Origin: Hermodice carunculata
Taxonomy: Eukaryota; Annelida; Polychaeta; Eunicida; Amphinomidae
DNA: 64,000 bases
NCBI GenBank assembly: GCA_964020975.1
Contig: OZ026623.1
Coordinates: forward strand, 74,182,785 to 74,246,784
Direction of reading: 5' to 3'
The translations under genes and the position numbers were made by a program. The first letter of the stretch is position 1, and every line of letters starts with the position of its first letter. Shown piece after piece: positions 25,900 through 37,350 of the stretch. The notes under the pieces were generated by a model that saw only the letters and a list, made by a program, of their open reading frames with translations, was not told the origin of the DNA and ran no database searches.

Positions 25900-28195
25900 C
25901 ACTTTATCAATTTAATCTCATTGTTTTGACAATAAAAAGATATATGTTGTACAAAGTGTGCAAAATGTACAAAGAAAGTTCAGCCAGCTGAATGAACATA
26001 TGGCTTGGTACATTTGCAAATATATAGGGATGGTAATTTGTATGATACATTATACATTCATGCTTCAGTTTAATTTTGTAAATACAATGGGCAAATGTCC
26101 TTAAAACTCCCATGATGTATCCTGGTTACCTTGAAAACAGGAGGCAAGTAAATGTCAAACTCATCCAAGCATCCAGTGAGATGCTTTCAATATACATGTA
26201 TTGTGTCAATATATGTTCAATCTGCTAAAGACAAATACTGCATCTGCAGTGGTAACTGACCGATGAACAAACACAGATATGATGATCACTATACGTCTTT
26301 CTAATGTCCTCTGTAATAACTTCATGTATTTCTATTTATGTACAAATAATACATCTTTTTCTGCATGTGATTTTAATTTTCAAAGTAACATTTCCAAAAG
26401 TCCATCCTTCATCATCAAATTGTAATTTATGTACAAACTCTACATCTTTTTCCTGTATGTGATTTTAATTTTCAAAGATACATTTCAAAACGTCTATCTT
26501 TGTGTACACGGATGGTCTCCATGTTAACAACAATAGGCCCATGGGTCGAATGCTCTACTATATTGCACCTACATCTTCATTTCAAAGTTGCTAGTCCTCG
26601 AGTGGCTTCTGAACATGTCAAGCTTACATAATTTTAGTGTGTCATTTGTCCACCAGATGGCGCTTGGCTGCACATCTAATCTTACCTAATTTGTGCAATT
26701 CCTGTGATGGATATTGTTGCATGTACCAAGACAACAATCAGTGAGTCCGTCATTTTATGTCCTCAGTACCCTTGGGACACACGATCAAGGTCACTAAGAT
26801 TGTGTAATACAAGAGGCCCATGGGCCTGGTGCTGTCCTGACATTGCCATTGATGTCCAAGCTACACCCTGCCATTACAAAATCACCTCTTTCAACTTTAT
26901 AGGCATGGTGACCTCACAAAAAAAGTCAAGGTCACGATATTATGTAACATTCGAACATTGGACATGGTCTATCTCTCCTATGAAGTTGGCTAGTCTAATC
27001 CATTTACTTTTCAAGGTATGAAATTTTATATCTTGAAACACATTTTAACTCATAATTTTGATTACACTATAGGTGGCACCGCTAGTATCATTACTAACTT
27101 AGATTTTGTAGGTGGCGCCACCTAAATCAAAAGGGATTTATATTTTCAAACACCCTAAAATTCCTGACAGTTATATTAGCTGACTTGCAAACCATAGACA
27201 GTATCGAGGTCAAAAGACTTTCACATTTTGACTTACATATTACATAATACTATAGGTAGCACCACCAACATTGATGTTGACTAATATTTCCCTACACGTA
27301 ATAACTTCTCTACATTATATGGGCCTGCCTAAAAAATTGTGATGTGCAGAGGATTCATGAGATGACCCCTATATTCAAACTGGCAATTAGACCTTGACTA
27401 CGACTCTCAACTCAGATTTAAAAATAATTATGTTCAAAATGTGGGCCCCACATCCAGCTTTCCATACATTGTCTGTTTGTTCAAATTGGGTAATAAGTTT
27501 TCCAGTTATTGAAGAGAAACAATACCTGTGTCACGGTGACCCAAAAAGTAGGTCCCCAAGTACAGTTTTATGTACAATGTAACCAAGTGCAATTTTGATC
27601 GGGATGCTAAATTCTCTTTGCAATTGATGTCCAAGCTACACCCTCCAGTTACTAAATCACCTCTTTCAACTTTACAGGCATGGTGACCTCACAAAAATAG
27701 GTCAAGGTCACTGATATCATAAAACATGCTAGCATTGGACATGGTCCATCTATCCTTTAAATTTTGCAAGTCTAATCTAATTACTCATCTGAATATGGAA
27801 TTTTATATCTTAACACTCATTTTAACTCATAATTTCGTCAAACTATAGTTGGCACCACTAGTATCACTGGTCTTTAGTCTTGGACCTACCACACAATCCT
27901 GCCAAATTTGGTGAAGATTCACCCAAAATTAAAGATGCTAGAGTGTTCAAAAGATTTTTTCATTTAGAACCCCACATTACATAATATTGTAGAAGGCTCC
28001 ACCAATATCGAAAGGAATCTATATTTTCATACACCCAATAGGTCCTGAGAGTTACTTTGGGCTAACATCAAAACTTTTGAGTGTTATCAGGCACACAACC
28101 CAATAGTTGACAGACAAACATGAGCGATGCTATTAGCTCTGCGACCTTAGCAGAGCTAACAACACACCAATTTTTCATATTTTTTAAATACATGA
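25900..28195. repeat. Intron filled by an interspersed repeat in two diverged copies
   Basis: A block of about 265 bp at 26840-27100 ('gatgtccaagctacaccct', 'caggcatggtgacctcacaa', 'tggcacc.ctagtatca') recurs at 27615-27870 with many substitutions. No coding signal of the helicase is seen between exons 4 and 5, so this 2.3-kb intron probably grew by insertion. Confidence 0.65.
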
Positions 28196-28200
28196 TTCAA

Positions 28201-28326
28201 ACCCAACATCCATCTCAGTGTAAAGGAAACTCCAGAGAGATGGAGCTATGACGTTTCCTTGGAATGGTATGCGCAGCACTTGAAGACTGAGGGTGCTTTT
28301 GCAGACCGGGCCATCATTTATTGCCG
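28201..28326 (+). pseudogene. Helicase exon 5: motif IV
   Basis: Reads P-N-I-H-L-S-V-K-E, then A-D-R-A-I-I-Y-C (motif IV), and ends at 'tgccg|gtaaat'. The two bases before the exon are AA, so the acceptor has been lost, probably by one G-to-A change. Confidence 0.8.
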
Positions 28327-28816
28327 GTAAATGCAAACTGCTCTCTTAATTAGAAATTAAGATTCCTTATACATGGAGTTCATTACATTCAGAAATGTTA
28401 CTTTCCCATGAATGTCCCAATTTGAATATTTATCCACATGGTAAAATGTAATGCTAACAATGAAGCCAAAAGTATTTTAATAACATATACTAATACAACT
28501 ATGTACAACTGGTTCTACACAATTCATGCTGTTTGAATGATTGCACAACAAGATATGGATTTGAAAACTTCATAACAAAGACCACAATTGGGCATACAGT
28601 TTGCATATGTCTCTGGATTATATTCTTTTTTAACCTTTTCAACACATCTGTTTGAAAGTAGGAACATATACTTCCATAAGACATTTAACTACTCCATACC
28701 TGTGATAATCATGCATTACAATCGTCATTTGACACACTGTGATCAAAGGGATCAATCCTTATGTATTTCTGTATGACACTTGAAAGTCCACAGTTTGGTA
28801 TTGGTTTTTGTTGCAT

Positions 28817-29355
28817 GGAAATTGATGATGGTACTTCAATATGTGGATGGTTACATTAAATACTTGGCAATGAAGCCTATACACCTGTGACAGACCCTCA
28901 TGCCAACCCTTATTCGGTTGCGAACAGAATATTTGATTTTTTTTCATGGAAGCATCGACAATGATACTGCTGAAAGAATTATAAAGAGGTTCATTGATCC
29001 TGCCTCTAGTTTGCAATGTGTCATTGCAACAGTTGCTTTTGGTAGGGGTATTCAAGTTTCCAATGTCCGGTATGTGATAAATTGGGGAGCAGAGAAGGAT
29101 ATTTTGTTATACTGGCAACAAGTAGGAAGATGTGGTAGAGACTATTTAGCTGGAAAAGCCATCATGTACCTATTTCCCAGGACACTCAATATCAAGTATG
29201 TTGAACTGGAAATGATTGAACTTTGTCAACTGGGGAAAAATAAGGAGTTCTGCATAAGAAAAAAGGTACTACAAATCTTGTTTGCAGAGGGAATGTGTCG
29301 GAAAGAACTTAATCAAATCCATCACACCTCATGCTGTTCTGTCTGTGATGGATAA
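28817..29355 (+). pseudogene. Helicase exon 6: motifs V and VI
   Basis: Carries F-H-G-S-I-D, then C-V-I-A-T-V-A-F-G-R-G-I (motif V), Y-V-I-N-W-G, and Q-Q-V-G-R-C-G-R-D (motif VI, normally QxxGRxGRDG), ending in a Cys-rich C-C-S-V-C-D-G. The last 150 codons are open. The 5' part holds one stop and one frame change at a run of eight T near 28938-28945. The acceptor reads AT instead of AG. An open frame just past the stop continues with C-Q-C, so the Cys-rich tail may once have been longer. Confidence 0.85.
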
Positions 29356-29603
29356 AGACACTTGTCAGTGTGTTATTCCACAACCTTCCGTCCAAATCTA
29401 TTTAAACATCAGGGAAAAAATACCAGAGGGTATGTAATAGTAAGAATTGATCCGATTAATCAAACCCCATAAATGCTGCATGAAGACATTTTGTTACATA
29501 ATCCTAAGTCCTAAACTGATTCAGCCCCCTTTTTTTTATTGGGATTCATTCACTCATTTCCAGATCTGTTATCCTTTTCCACAAGTCTATTTTCTTACAC
29601 TTT
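29356..29603. other. Short spacer between the convergent helicase and transposase genes
   Basis: Only 248 bp separate the two stop codons. Transcripts of the two genes would overlap or share this 3' region. Confidence 0.8.
29535..29540 (-). promoter_or_regulatory. Polyadenylation signal of the transposase gene
   Basis: AATAAA on the - strand, about 65 nt beyond the transposase stop codon. Confidence 0.5.
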
Positions 29604-29911
29604 TCATGCAGTTTTTTTCCCAAGTTCTCTTGGTGAAACAACACCAGATGATGCACTGAAGTTGTAGAATCCTTGATGGTGTCTGCCTGGTAGATATTCA
29701 TGCAAGGCATCCCTTTTGTAGTCTTTCACAAATTTGGCTATGTTCTGCATGTATTTCTCAGACCTTGTTCGTTGACTTTGTGGGTGGTATACGTCAGCCA
29801 GGCTAGCACCACTGAACAGCCGGTCAATTTCTTTCCCAGATGCACCAGTCATGCGTGCACATAGGAGAACTTTGTCATCCGTATAGCGCACCCTTGATCT
29901 TTTCAGCATCT
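29604..29911 (-). pseudogene. Transposase last exon (C-terminus)
   Basis: Opens after a 'tttcag' acceptor, stays open for 102 codons and ends in TGA. It includes R-Y-T-D-D-K-V, K-E-I-D-R-L-F and Y-L-P-G-R-H-H-Q-G-F-Y-N-F. No break is seen, so this part looks whole. Confidence 0.85.
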
Positions 29912-30017
29912 CTGAAATTTAATGACAAGCAAATACTTTCAAAAACAAATTGTGATCATAAAAAAAAAATAAGTCAATCACTTTTCATTGTTGTCTAACC
30001 TTTCCTTGTATTCTGTG

Positions 30018-30024
30018 GTTGTTG

Positions 30025-30110
<86 letters not shown>
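30018..30110. repeat. (TTA)n microsatellite
   Basis: Intronic; the poly-Asn frame over it is a repeat product. Confidence 0.9.
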
Positions 30111-30111
<1 letters not shown>

Positions 30112-30315
30112 TTACAATTTTTTGTCAACAAGGCTAAGGCTGTCTTTCCACTCCCCTGTTGGTGCCTAAAACTCTGACACTGCACAAGTCAGTAAATATA
30201 GGCTATATCCACATATGATGATGAGTGATCAAAAGTTGCAGCATTATCTATTTAAACAAGTTTTGAAGATAACACACACATTTACTGTCAAACATTTTTT
30301 TTATATACAGTTTAC

Positions 30316-30447
30316 CTTTGAATTCATTATTCAAGAATTCATTGACAAGGTCAAGTCCTATATTCTTCCCCGGAAGACCTGACAAATTTGCTGTCCTGTC
30401 CCACAGGAGGTCTGTGCGCAGCCTCTCAGACACAAAACCAGCAATAC
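30316..30447 (-). pseudogene. Transposase exon 8
   Basis: Clean exon between 'ttcag' and 'aaag|gtaaac'. Contains L-L-W-D-R-T-A-N, G-L-P-G-K-N-I-G and D-L-V-N-E-F-L-N-N-E-F-K. The W-x-R-T-x-N and G-K-N-I pattern is typical of the DUF6589-like family as I know it. Confidence 0.87.
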
Positions 30448-30874
30448 CTGAAAAATATAAGAATCAACAGTACAAGGGACTAAGTTAAAACATTGACTTA
30501 GCAAGGAACTGTACAAAAGTTGGTAAATCCCCTCATCAACACATGTGGTGGTATAAATTGATTTTCTCACATTCTACATGTACATGCAGATGATGGCGGC
30601 AGATTGTTGCTTTAGTTATTTTATACAGTGTATTATGTGTAATTAGAGAGTAAACCATATGCAGAGTTTAAAAAATTACTGTACATGTAAGCAACATGTT
30701 AATTACAAAGTGATAATTATAAACCCTTGGTAATTGTTGACAAGAAGGTACAAAATAAATAGGTTGTTCAGAACAAACTTACTCATGATTTTGCATTTGT
30801 AATAATGTACCGGATTCAAAAGTTTATTTGAATAATTTTCTATGGTGTGACAACATTAAGTAAAAATCTTTCAC

Positions 30875-30875
<1 letters not shown>

Positions 30876-30955
<80 letters not shown>
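30876..30955. repeat. (CA)n microsatellite
   Basis: About 40 CA units, directly behind the donor site of transposase exon 7. Confidence 0.9.
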
Positions 30956-30957
<2 letters not shown>

Positions 30958-30962
30958 CTTAC

Positions 30963-31172
30963 TTGCAAGGAACAAATGGCAGATGAGGAAATATTTGTTG
31001 TGATTATTGTGCCAGAATGGAATTAGGTCCATTTTCCAGTCAGAAATCATGGCTGGCCCGTCACCTTCACGGACTGCATCTTTGCGAGTCATATTAACTT
31101 GTCCCTCCCACATCAATGTACGAGTGTAGCTCAAAACATGGTCATCAGACTCGGCACCCAGGGCACATTCCT
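30963..31172 (-). pseudogene. Transposase exon 7, second half of the conserved core
   Basis: Open exon with D-D-H-V-L-S-Y, D-A-V-R-E-G-D-G-P, D-W-K-M-D-L-I-P-F-W and H-N-K-Y. It completes the codon left by the PHD exon and ends at 'caa|gtaagt'. No break is seen. Confidence 0.87.
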
Positions 31173-31299
31173 CTTAACAGAACCACTCCTCTGTGAAATG
31201 CATTATTTGAAAAAGTGAAATGGTGCTAAAATACCATTGAGTTGGTGCTATTGAAATATATCAAGGTAAACCAATAAGTTGCCGAAACCATTGTTTATT

Positions 31300-31408
<109 letters not shown>

Positions 31409-31970
31409 CTATTTATTTTATAGTCTTTGATCTATCAGAGGCAGTTCTCTATTCTATGTTGACATTCCATAAAAGCAACTTTTCTAGTTGTCTTCTATGC
31501 AGACCAAGCTGTACTCCGCTTGGGGTGGATGATATAGATGGTTATACATCATGTACATCTGTTCAGCATACAACTTTTTACTTGTGGATGACATTCCATT
31601 ACACCAAGATTTGCATAAGTAAAAAAATCATGCATGACTGAACATGTGCACCAGAAGCAACTGCATGTTGTTTGTTGTATTATAAGAAAAAGAAATCTAA
31701 CTGTACAAAAAAAATTGTTTCTACAATTTTTGCCCTTTTCAGGTGAACGTGCGGTTAGGTGTGGTCTTAGGCGTGTTTAGGCTCATATTCATCACAAACC
31801 CTAGCTTGCAACATATTGTGTCTTCTACAACAGATTTCATACTACATGTATCTGTGGATTAGTTTCACCATAAAGTGAAATTGTATATTGATACACAAAT
31901 TATTGGTTGTTTTGCATGTGGGCAGGAGTTTGCTTATTATGCCTTAATATTTTTTTTCAAAATACATGTA

Positions 31971-32149
31971 CAGTGGTACCTGTTTTGAGGGACCCCACTA
32001 GTTAGAGACTGCATATCTTTTTAAGACCACTCTCTGAGAACACTGTACTATCTTTACCATGTTATTGTACCTCTAATGAAAGACCACCTGTTTTCAGAGA
32101 CCACATTTTGACCCTCCCTTGGGGTGCTCTCTCAAGACAGGAACCACTG
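31971..32149. mobile_element. Mariner-like MITE, copy 2 (best preserved)
   Basis: Inverted ends CAGTGGTACCTGTTTTGAG (left) and CAGTGGTTCCTGTCTTGAG (right, reverse complement), flanked by TA on both sides. That is the Tc1/mariner signature. 179 bp, no coding sequence. It is related to 24658-24836 and 34561-34736. Confidence 0.8.
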
Positions 32150-32628
32150 TATTTCTTCTATTTCCACTTTGCTTTTGACTTGTATTTAAATGATGAAGCA
32201 TCCAACCAGGCAACTGCAAATTTGGCATTTTCATATTACCTGTTCAAGTTTTGCACATGATGCAAAATAGTCAAGATGTTTAAAATTATTCAAACTGGGA
32301 CCATTTCATTTGAAAATTGCAGTTGCTTCTGGCTTCCTGAGTATTCAACATAGAGACACAAATGTTGGTGAAAGTATTAGGTTTGTTGGGGCTGTGCATC
32401 TATGGAGCACATTACCACAGATGTAGAATTAAAATTTATTACAGTTAGGGCCATTTGAAAAGGTTTATTGTTTAATATTGTAAAAACTATTGCAGATAGC
32501 TGTGCATGTGCTGAGGGCACATACAATGAATGGTGAACGGAATAAAATTTTAAGCCAACACATGGGTTTAAATGCTAAACACATGTACCTGCAAAACTAT
32601 TACCGGTATAAATATAGGTTTGATTCCA

Positions 32629-32629
<1 letters not shown>

Positions 32630-32684
<55 letters not shown>
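32630..32684. repeat. (TA)n microsatellite
   Basis: Intronic TA dinucleotide run. Confidence 0.9.
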
Positions 32685-32686
<2 letters not shown>

Positions 32687-32789
32687 GGTGCTAGGTTTGG
32701 TCTGAATTTTCACACACAGACAGAATTGCTATCGACAGAATCTTTATTCCCTACTTTATCTTCCTTTGCATTTTCCATTATAAGCATAC

Positions 32790-33049
32790 CTGGCAATTCA
32801 TCATATTCTTTTCGAATGCACACAAGGTGGTATCATTCCTGTTTTCCTCCTTTAAAAAACACTGTACCATAGGGCGACCTGGTCTCTTTTGATGACATTT
32901 GCAGTATATGTACCCTTCACTTTGTTGGCAACTTGGGCTACAGTACCAATCTTCATCTACATGAGGAGCCTCTGTGTTGAGGCATGATACATGAAACCAG
33001 GATGGGCCACAGAAGTAGTTGCAACACAAAACAATAGGAAAGTCCTGGA
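32790..33049 (-). pseudogene. Transposase exon 6: PHD finger
   Basis: Continues from a C-H-C at the end of exon 5 and supplies C-C-N-Y-F-C, W-F-H-V-S-C-L, then W-Y-C-S-P-S-C. That is the Cys4-His-Cys3 layout of a PHD finger, a domain that usually binds histone H3 tails. A second cluster follows (Y-C-K-C, M-V-Q-C and, in another frame, Y-H-L-V-C), suggesting a second PHD-like module broken by a 1-nt frame change near 32840. The exon ends at 'ccag|gtatgc'. Confidence 0.85.
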
Positions 33050-33722
33050 CTGAAAGAAAAAAGATTCAAATTTTGATTTTGCAGTAACTTGTTATTTCTA
33101 ACTTATCAAAAATTGATAGAAAATCTGAACGCTTATCACTGAACATGTTTGACGGGTCCACATGTGTCAGCCCCCAATCAATTCTAAGTTGTAACATTAT
33201 CATTTCCCTTTTCTCATAGAGATCACATTTGGACCTGCCTTACTAGTACATGTTGGTCTGCAAAAATAATCCCATAGAGTTTATTTGAAGTTTTACAAAT
33301 GCACAGATAACACTGTTACATTCACTGATTTATATGCAAAAGTAATGCAAAAGTCCCCAATAGATGTGCAAAAGATTTTAAAAATATTACAGAACAATAT
33401 ACAGTAAACGATCTCATATGTGACACTGAAATCTTCTAAAAAAGCTCACTCTATTTTTATCATTCCCCTCTGTAATATACATACATCCTAAAGAATAAAG
33501 TGGCCTCCTCTTAATCCTTTTAAGGCAATCCCAAATGTAGCCTTATAGTAGCCATTTAAGTGGGTTGGAAATATAATAGAAGCGCACACTTTCTGCATTT
33601 AAGAAAGGTGGTCTGTCTTTTATGATGGTTGGCCTCTGGTAAAAGGGTCATTGCAAGAGAAGAACCACTGTATTTACTTTCTGTCAACAAGAACATGTTG
33701 TAAATGTTAAATATATAGTCAC

Positions 33723-34002
33723 CAGTGCCACAATGACAATAGCCCAATGGATCCTCTGCTCCTGGTAGTGGTACACGCTCTCTTAGTCTCCTTGGATCTC
33801 TCATCACTTTTGCTGCAACCTCCATACCTTCTTTTGGAAATTTAGGTTCACAGTGATGAACAACTTCACGTGCCACTCTCTTGAGCCATTTCTTCTTCTC
33901 CTGTTGGCTTCCTGTTGTTGGATATTCAGCTGGGGTGTCTCTGATATCCTCCATGCCATATGTTTTTGTTACCCACAAGGCGATGTAGGCCTCAGTAGAA
34001 AA
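33723..34002 (-). pseudogene. Transposase exon 5
   Basis: Open exon from a 'cttttag' acceptor, starting F-S-T-E-A-Y-I-A-L and ending Y-C-H-C-G-T, the first zinc ligands of the PHD finger. It is rich in basic and acidic residues (E-K-K-K-W-L-K-R). No break is seen. Confidence 0.82.
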
Positions 34003-34036
34003 CTAAAAGAGAAGCAATATAGCAAGAATCCTATTA

Positions 34037-34209
34037 AAGTGAAACCTCATTATAATGACACCATTTGTCCCCTTAGAAATGTGTCCAATAACTGAATATG
34101 TGCGATAAATAAATCAAATCACAAAGAAAATGACCTTTTGCTGTTCAAACTTGTGTCATTATAATGAATATGTTGGATATCTGAGTGTCATTATAATGAG
34201 GTTTCACTG
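34037..34209. mobile_element. MITE with nearly perfect 26-bp inverted ends
   Basis: The left end AGTGAAACCTCATTATAATG and the right end in reverse complement are identical over 25 bases, apart from the outermost base. TA flanks both sides, as in Tc1/mariner. 173 bp and non-coding. It sits about 30 bp upstream of the acceptor of transposase exon 5. Confidence 0.85.
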
Positions 34210-34560
34210 TATCATACATGTAATATGTACATGTATGTGTTGGTACTCAATGATGTCTACAGACAGGACAAGGAAGCAAGTAGAAAAAAAATTATGCAAC
34301 CATATAGCCTTCTTATGCAGACTAAACTCCGTGATATTTCAACTCCACCCAGTCGACCCTATGACTCTAATTTTTATTTACAGTATTATGACACTGTACT
34401 GTTGTGACTTTAACCCTTGATTTATACAACAATCAGAAGGTAGTTCATTATCATCTGGACCAGTTGTAATCTCTGAACCCACATACACATTTTAATTTTG
34501 TATATTAACTGCTACGCAAGCAGGTTGAATGCAAGATCTATTGTTAAATATTTCACTGCA

Positions 34561-34736
34561 CAGTGCTACCTATTAGAGACCTCTTCCAATGAGAGCCCAC
34601 ATATCTTTTTAATACCACAGTCTTAAGACACTGTCCTGTATTTCCCCGATTATTTTCCTGTAATGAAAGTTCAACTGTTTGGAAAGAACACTTTTAGTCC
34701 TGCTCTTGAATGGTCGCTCAAGACAGGGATCGCAGT
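34561..34736. mobile_element. Mariner-like MITE, copy 3
   Basis: Starts CAGTGCTACC and ends near GGGATCGCAG. It aligns with 31971-32149 through 'tctttttaa.accac', 'tcctgct' and 'gctcaagacagg'. More diverged than copy 2. Confidence 0.65.
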
Positions 34737-34877
34737 AATTTATCATTTTCGGGCACTTTTACTTCGCGCACTAATGTTTACAGCAACAATACTGTTTAGA
34801 ATGCAACTAGAGTGCCTCATTTATTTATATTGGTTTAATTAGAATTCTGCCTAATTGATTCTGCATGTGGATTTTAC

Positions 34878-35107
34878 CTGCAAGAGATCCCATACATGTT
34901 GAACATTAGCCTTGACTTCTGTTTTCATGGACCTGTGTTTAAATTTGTCCTTGAGATGACAAAGTGTCCCATGTGCTGGAAGGCTGTTGCCGTGAAACAA
35001 TTAGTCGATAGTGTCCTGTAACAATCGAGATAATGTTATATGGCACTCATAGAATATTGGAACTAAAAACCTACTACCGTGGTACATACTGTATGCGGTC
35101 ACCTTAT
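34878..35107 (-). pseudogene. Transposase exon 4
   Basis: From a 'tttgcag' acceptor to 'ttgcag|gtaaaa'. Contains F-H-G-N-S-L-P-A-H-G-T-L-C-H-L-K and V-K-A-N-V-Q-H-V-W-D-L-L. One in-frame TAA lies just before the F-H-G-N segment. Confidence 0.8.
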
Positions 35108-35907
35108 CTGCAAAGAAAAAGTTGTTACATACTGCAGGTGATAATTCACTTGTGGCAAGTTGACAAAGAATCAAACTCCTGTACCTGACCAATGTAGCCA
35201 CAGAATGTAGTGTCGCTGTTTGACAGTGGATACATGCATCATGCATGCTGGGTGGGTGGGACTTGGTACCAGAAAGGGTATATAGGTGCCCTCGGTGGCT
35301 TGGACTATATGTTCTATATGCATTTGGGGGGGGGGATAAACAGGGGTCATAACTGACCTACATCTAAACAGAACTGGTGATCTGTCTTACTTTTGAGAAA
35401 AGAGGGTCAATATTCACACCTTACATCAATAAATGAGGGGTCAAAACTGCATAGTCGGTGCAAAAAAGGGGTCATTTCTGCAGCACCTCCCACTATACAG
35501 GAAGTTCCCTCTCCATGCCCTGCATACAGCTACCAGTGTACATATATTGTATGTGCTTGCATTTATGCGGCATGTTTTTCAGAGTTTGTGCTTCAAAACC
35601 AACTTTAAGTCAGAAATGGAAGGTTAAATGCCTTAATTGCCTCATAAAAGTGAAAAACATGTATGAGAATATTACACATGTCCGGATATATCCACTTATA
35701 TAATTTGTGTTCCTGTAATTTCAGAATGTAAAGATTATCCTTCTTTCATTCTTTAAATTATATGTTTTATTTCAATGAAAATATTCATTGTTCAATCATT
35801 GAAATTAAACCACTTAAATTTTAACAGTTATTAAAATCGGCTGATCCTATGGTTCAGATATGAACAAATATACAATCAAGCAGGAAAAAAAATTAAAAAA
35901 TACTTGC

Positions 35908-36319
35908 CACTTCACTTTGCATTTTCATTTTAGTGCTGTTCTCGTGGCTTATGTGTCAAACAACACTTTTTCCAAGAACTCGTTCTAGGACAGGGAATAT
36001 GTCAACAAGGATTCGTCCCACAATAATTGCTGCTCTTCAAACTCTCCTGTTGTGGCCAGTGACTGATGGCAAAAAGGCAGAAGTCGGAAGCTGGCTGGCT
36101 GGTTGTGTATCATCTTCCTTCAAACCTAAAGTGCTGACCCTGTTTTGTGTTGCAAAGGACATGGCCAGCATAACAAACGGGTTTGCTGATGTTGATGTTT
36201 GGTGCTTCGTATGCCCCAAGACTTGAATATTGTCCCAGCATAAACCGTACCCTGCCTGCATTGTGACAGTTTCGTCAAGTGCCAGCTGTCTTCTTCCTCT
36301 TCTTCCTGTTTGTACTTCT
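35908..36319 (-). pseudogene. Transposase exon 3: conserved W-D-N core
   Basis: Encodes Y-G-L-C-W-D-N-I-Q, N-P-F-V-M-L-A-M-S-F-A-T-Q-N-R-V, A-F-L-P-S, I-I-V-G-R-I-L-V-D-I-F-P and H-I-S-H-E-N-S. Two in-frame TGA codons interrupt the second half, both at places compatible with CGA-to-TGA decay. The donor is GC (gtg|gcaagt), either a natural GC-AG intron or a mutated GT. Confidence 0.84.
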
Positions 36320-37059
36320 CTGTCAGACTTTAAAGAAAACTATCATTACCTTTCCAGTCAATAAAGATTTGTTTTTACATTTCCATCTCTCATTTTGACA
36401 TGTATAAGTCTAATTTGCTGTTTCTAACAGTTATTTCAAATTGGCAGATATATGTGACCCTTGATCATCTACTGAAAATAAAATGGTGTACCATCTGTAT
36501 GATAAGCTACTGAACATTTGGATCAAAATTTGACCATAAGTCTTTGCATGCATCAGTTTGTGTTTTTAACAGTCTAGTTCACTTTGTCGTTTGTGACCGT
36601 GCGATTTATACTCAGATGACACCACATAACTGGATATGGTTTATGTTAATAAAACTTCACCTTGATATGCGAGGTTTGTCGTCAAGGGAAGGGGTTAACA
36701 TTTCAGTACCACTAGTGAGTTTAGGCTACTGCATATTTGCCACCCGATTACATGAAGCACAAGGCCATCATCTCCCAGCTGATCTATAACCTCTTGCATC
36801 TCAAAAATTTCCTTTCAATTTGTCACATTAAAAAGGTATCTATTACCTCATTGGAGGATATTTCAAGACATGTACCAATGTAATAACACATGCAATATAC
36901 TTGACTCCACACAGATCAAAATATATGTATAATATTAATCCACCATGCAACCTAATGGTAAAGCAAGAAACTCCAGTTCCTATGGTGAGAATAAATTTAC
37001 TGTATAAAAGAGCTACAGTTTACTTATTGTTCATTTTATCTCACATTTAAGAAACCTGT

Positions 37060-37350
37060 TTTTTAATTCATTTTGTCAAAAGTTTTATATGTGTTTTCTG
37101 TAATATCAAGCCAAGCATACACGTATGACCAGTGGCATCTGTAATATTGTTGCCTTTTCTGACCTTGTCGTCCCTTTGAAAAGCCAGACTTAAGAGATTC
37201 TAGGGTAGATAGTGCTGAAGCCGGGCACCTAAGCAATGTTGGGGTATTCTCCTCAGCCTCAACCACAACAGTACCCCATGAAAAGTTCCCCAGGTTTTCA
37301 AGGGTCAATGGGTGTCTCATGATACTGTCCTTCTTTGTGCTCTCATGCAT
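37060..37350 (-). pseudogene. Transposase exon 2
   Basis: Starts after a long pyrimidine tract and 'cacag'. Contains L-E-N-L-G-N-F-S-W and E-E-N-T-P-T-L-L, which fit the family position before the W-D-N core and join in phase with exon 1. The 3' part seems to change frame near 37160, and its donor is uncertain. Confidence 0.65.

Larger units (their letters stand above)
23863..29355 (+). pseudogene. RecQ-like superfamily II DNA helicase gene of the transposon (broken)
   Basis: Six exons can be read: about 23863-24026, 24368-24509, 25142-25280, 25717-25893, 28201-28326 and 28817-29355. In order they carry the RecQ hallmarks: a K-x-Q-Q-x-E N-terminal helix, Walker A T-G-Y-G-K-S, motif Ia (S-P-L-R-S-L), DEVHC, the L-T-A-T-A motif III, R-A-I-I-Y-C, a V-I-A-T-V-A-F-G-R-G-I motif V and Q-Q-V-G-R-C-G-R-D motif VI. 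The codon phases match across most junctions. A RecQ enzyme is an ATP-driven 3'-5' helicase; here it would act on transposon or target DNA in the nucleus (inference). Breaks: 1-nt frame changes in T runs just before Walker A and in the last exon, one in-frame stop in the last exon, and acceptor sites before exons 5 and 6 reading AA and AT instead of AG. No start ATG is visible in the first exon. A host RecQ gene is unlikely given the inverted-repeat context. Confidence 0.85.

Noticed and set aside
33480-33672. A possible fourth copy of the mariner-like MITE
   Set aside because: Only the right end (aagaaccactgta) and a vague internal match are visible; too degraded to claim.
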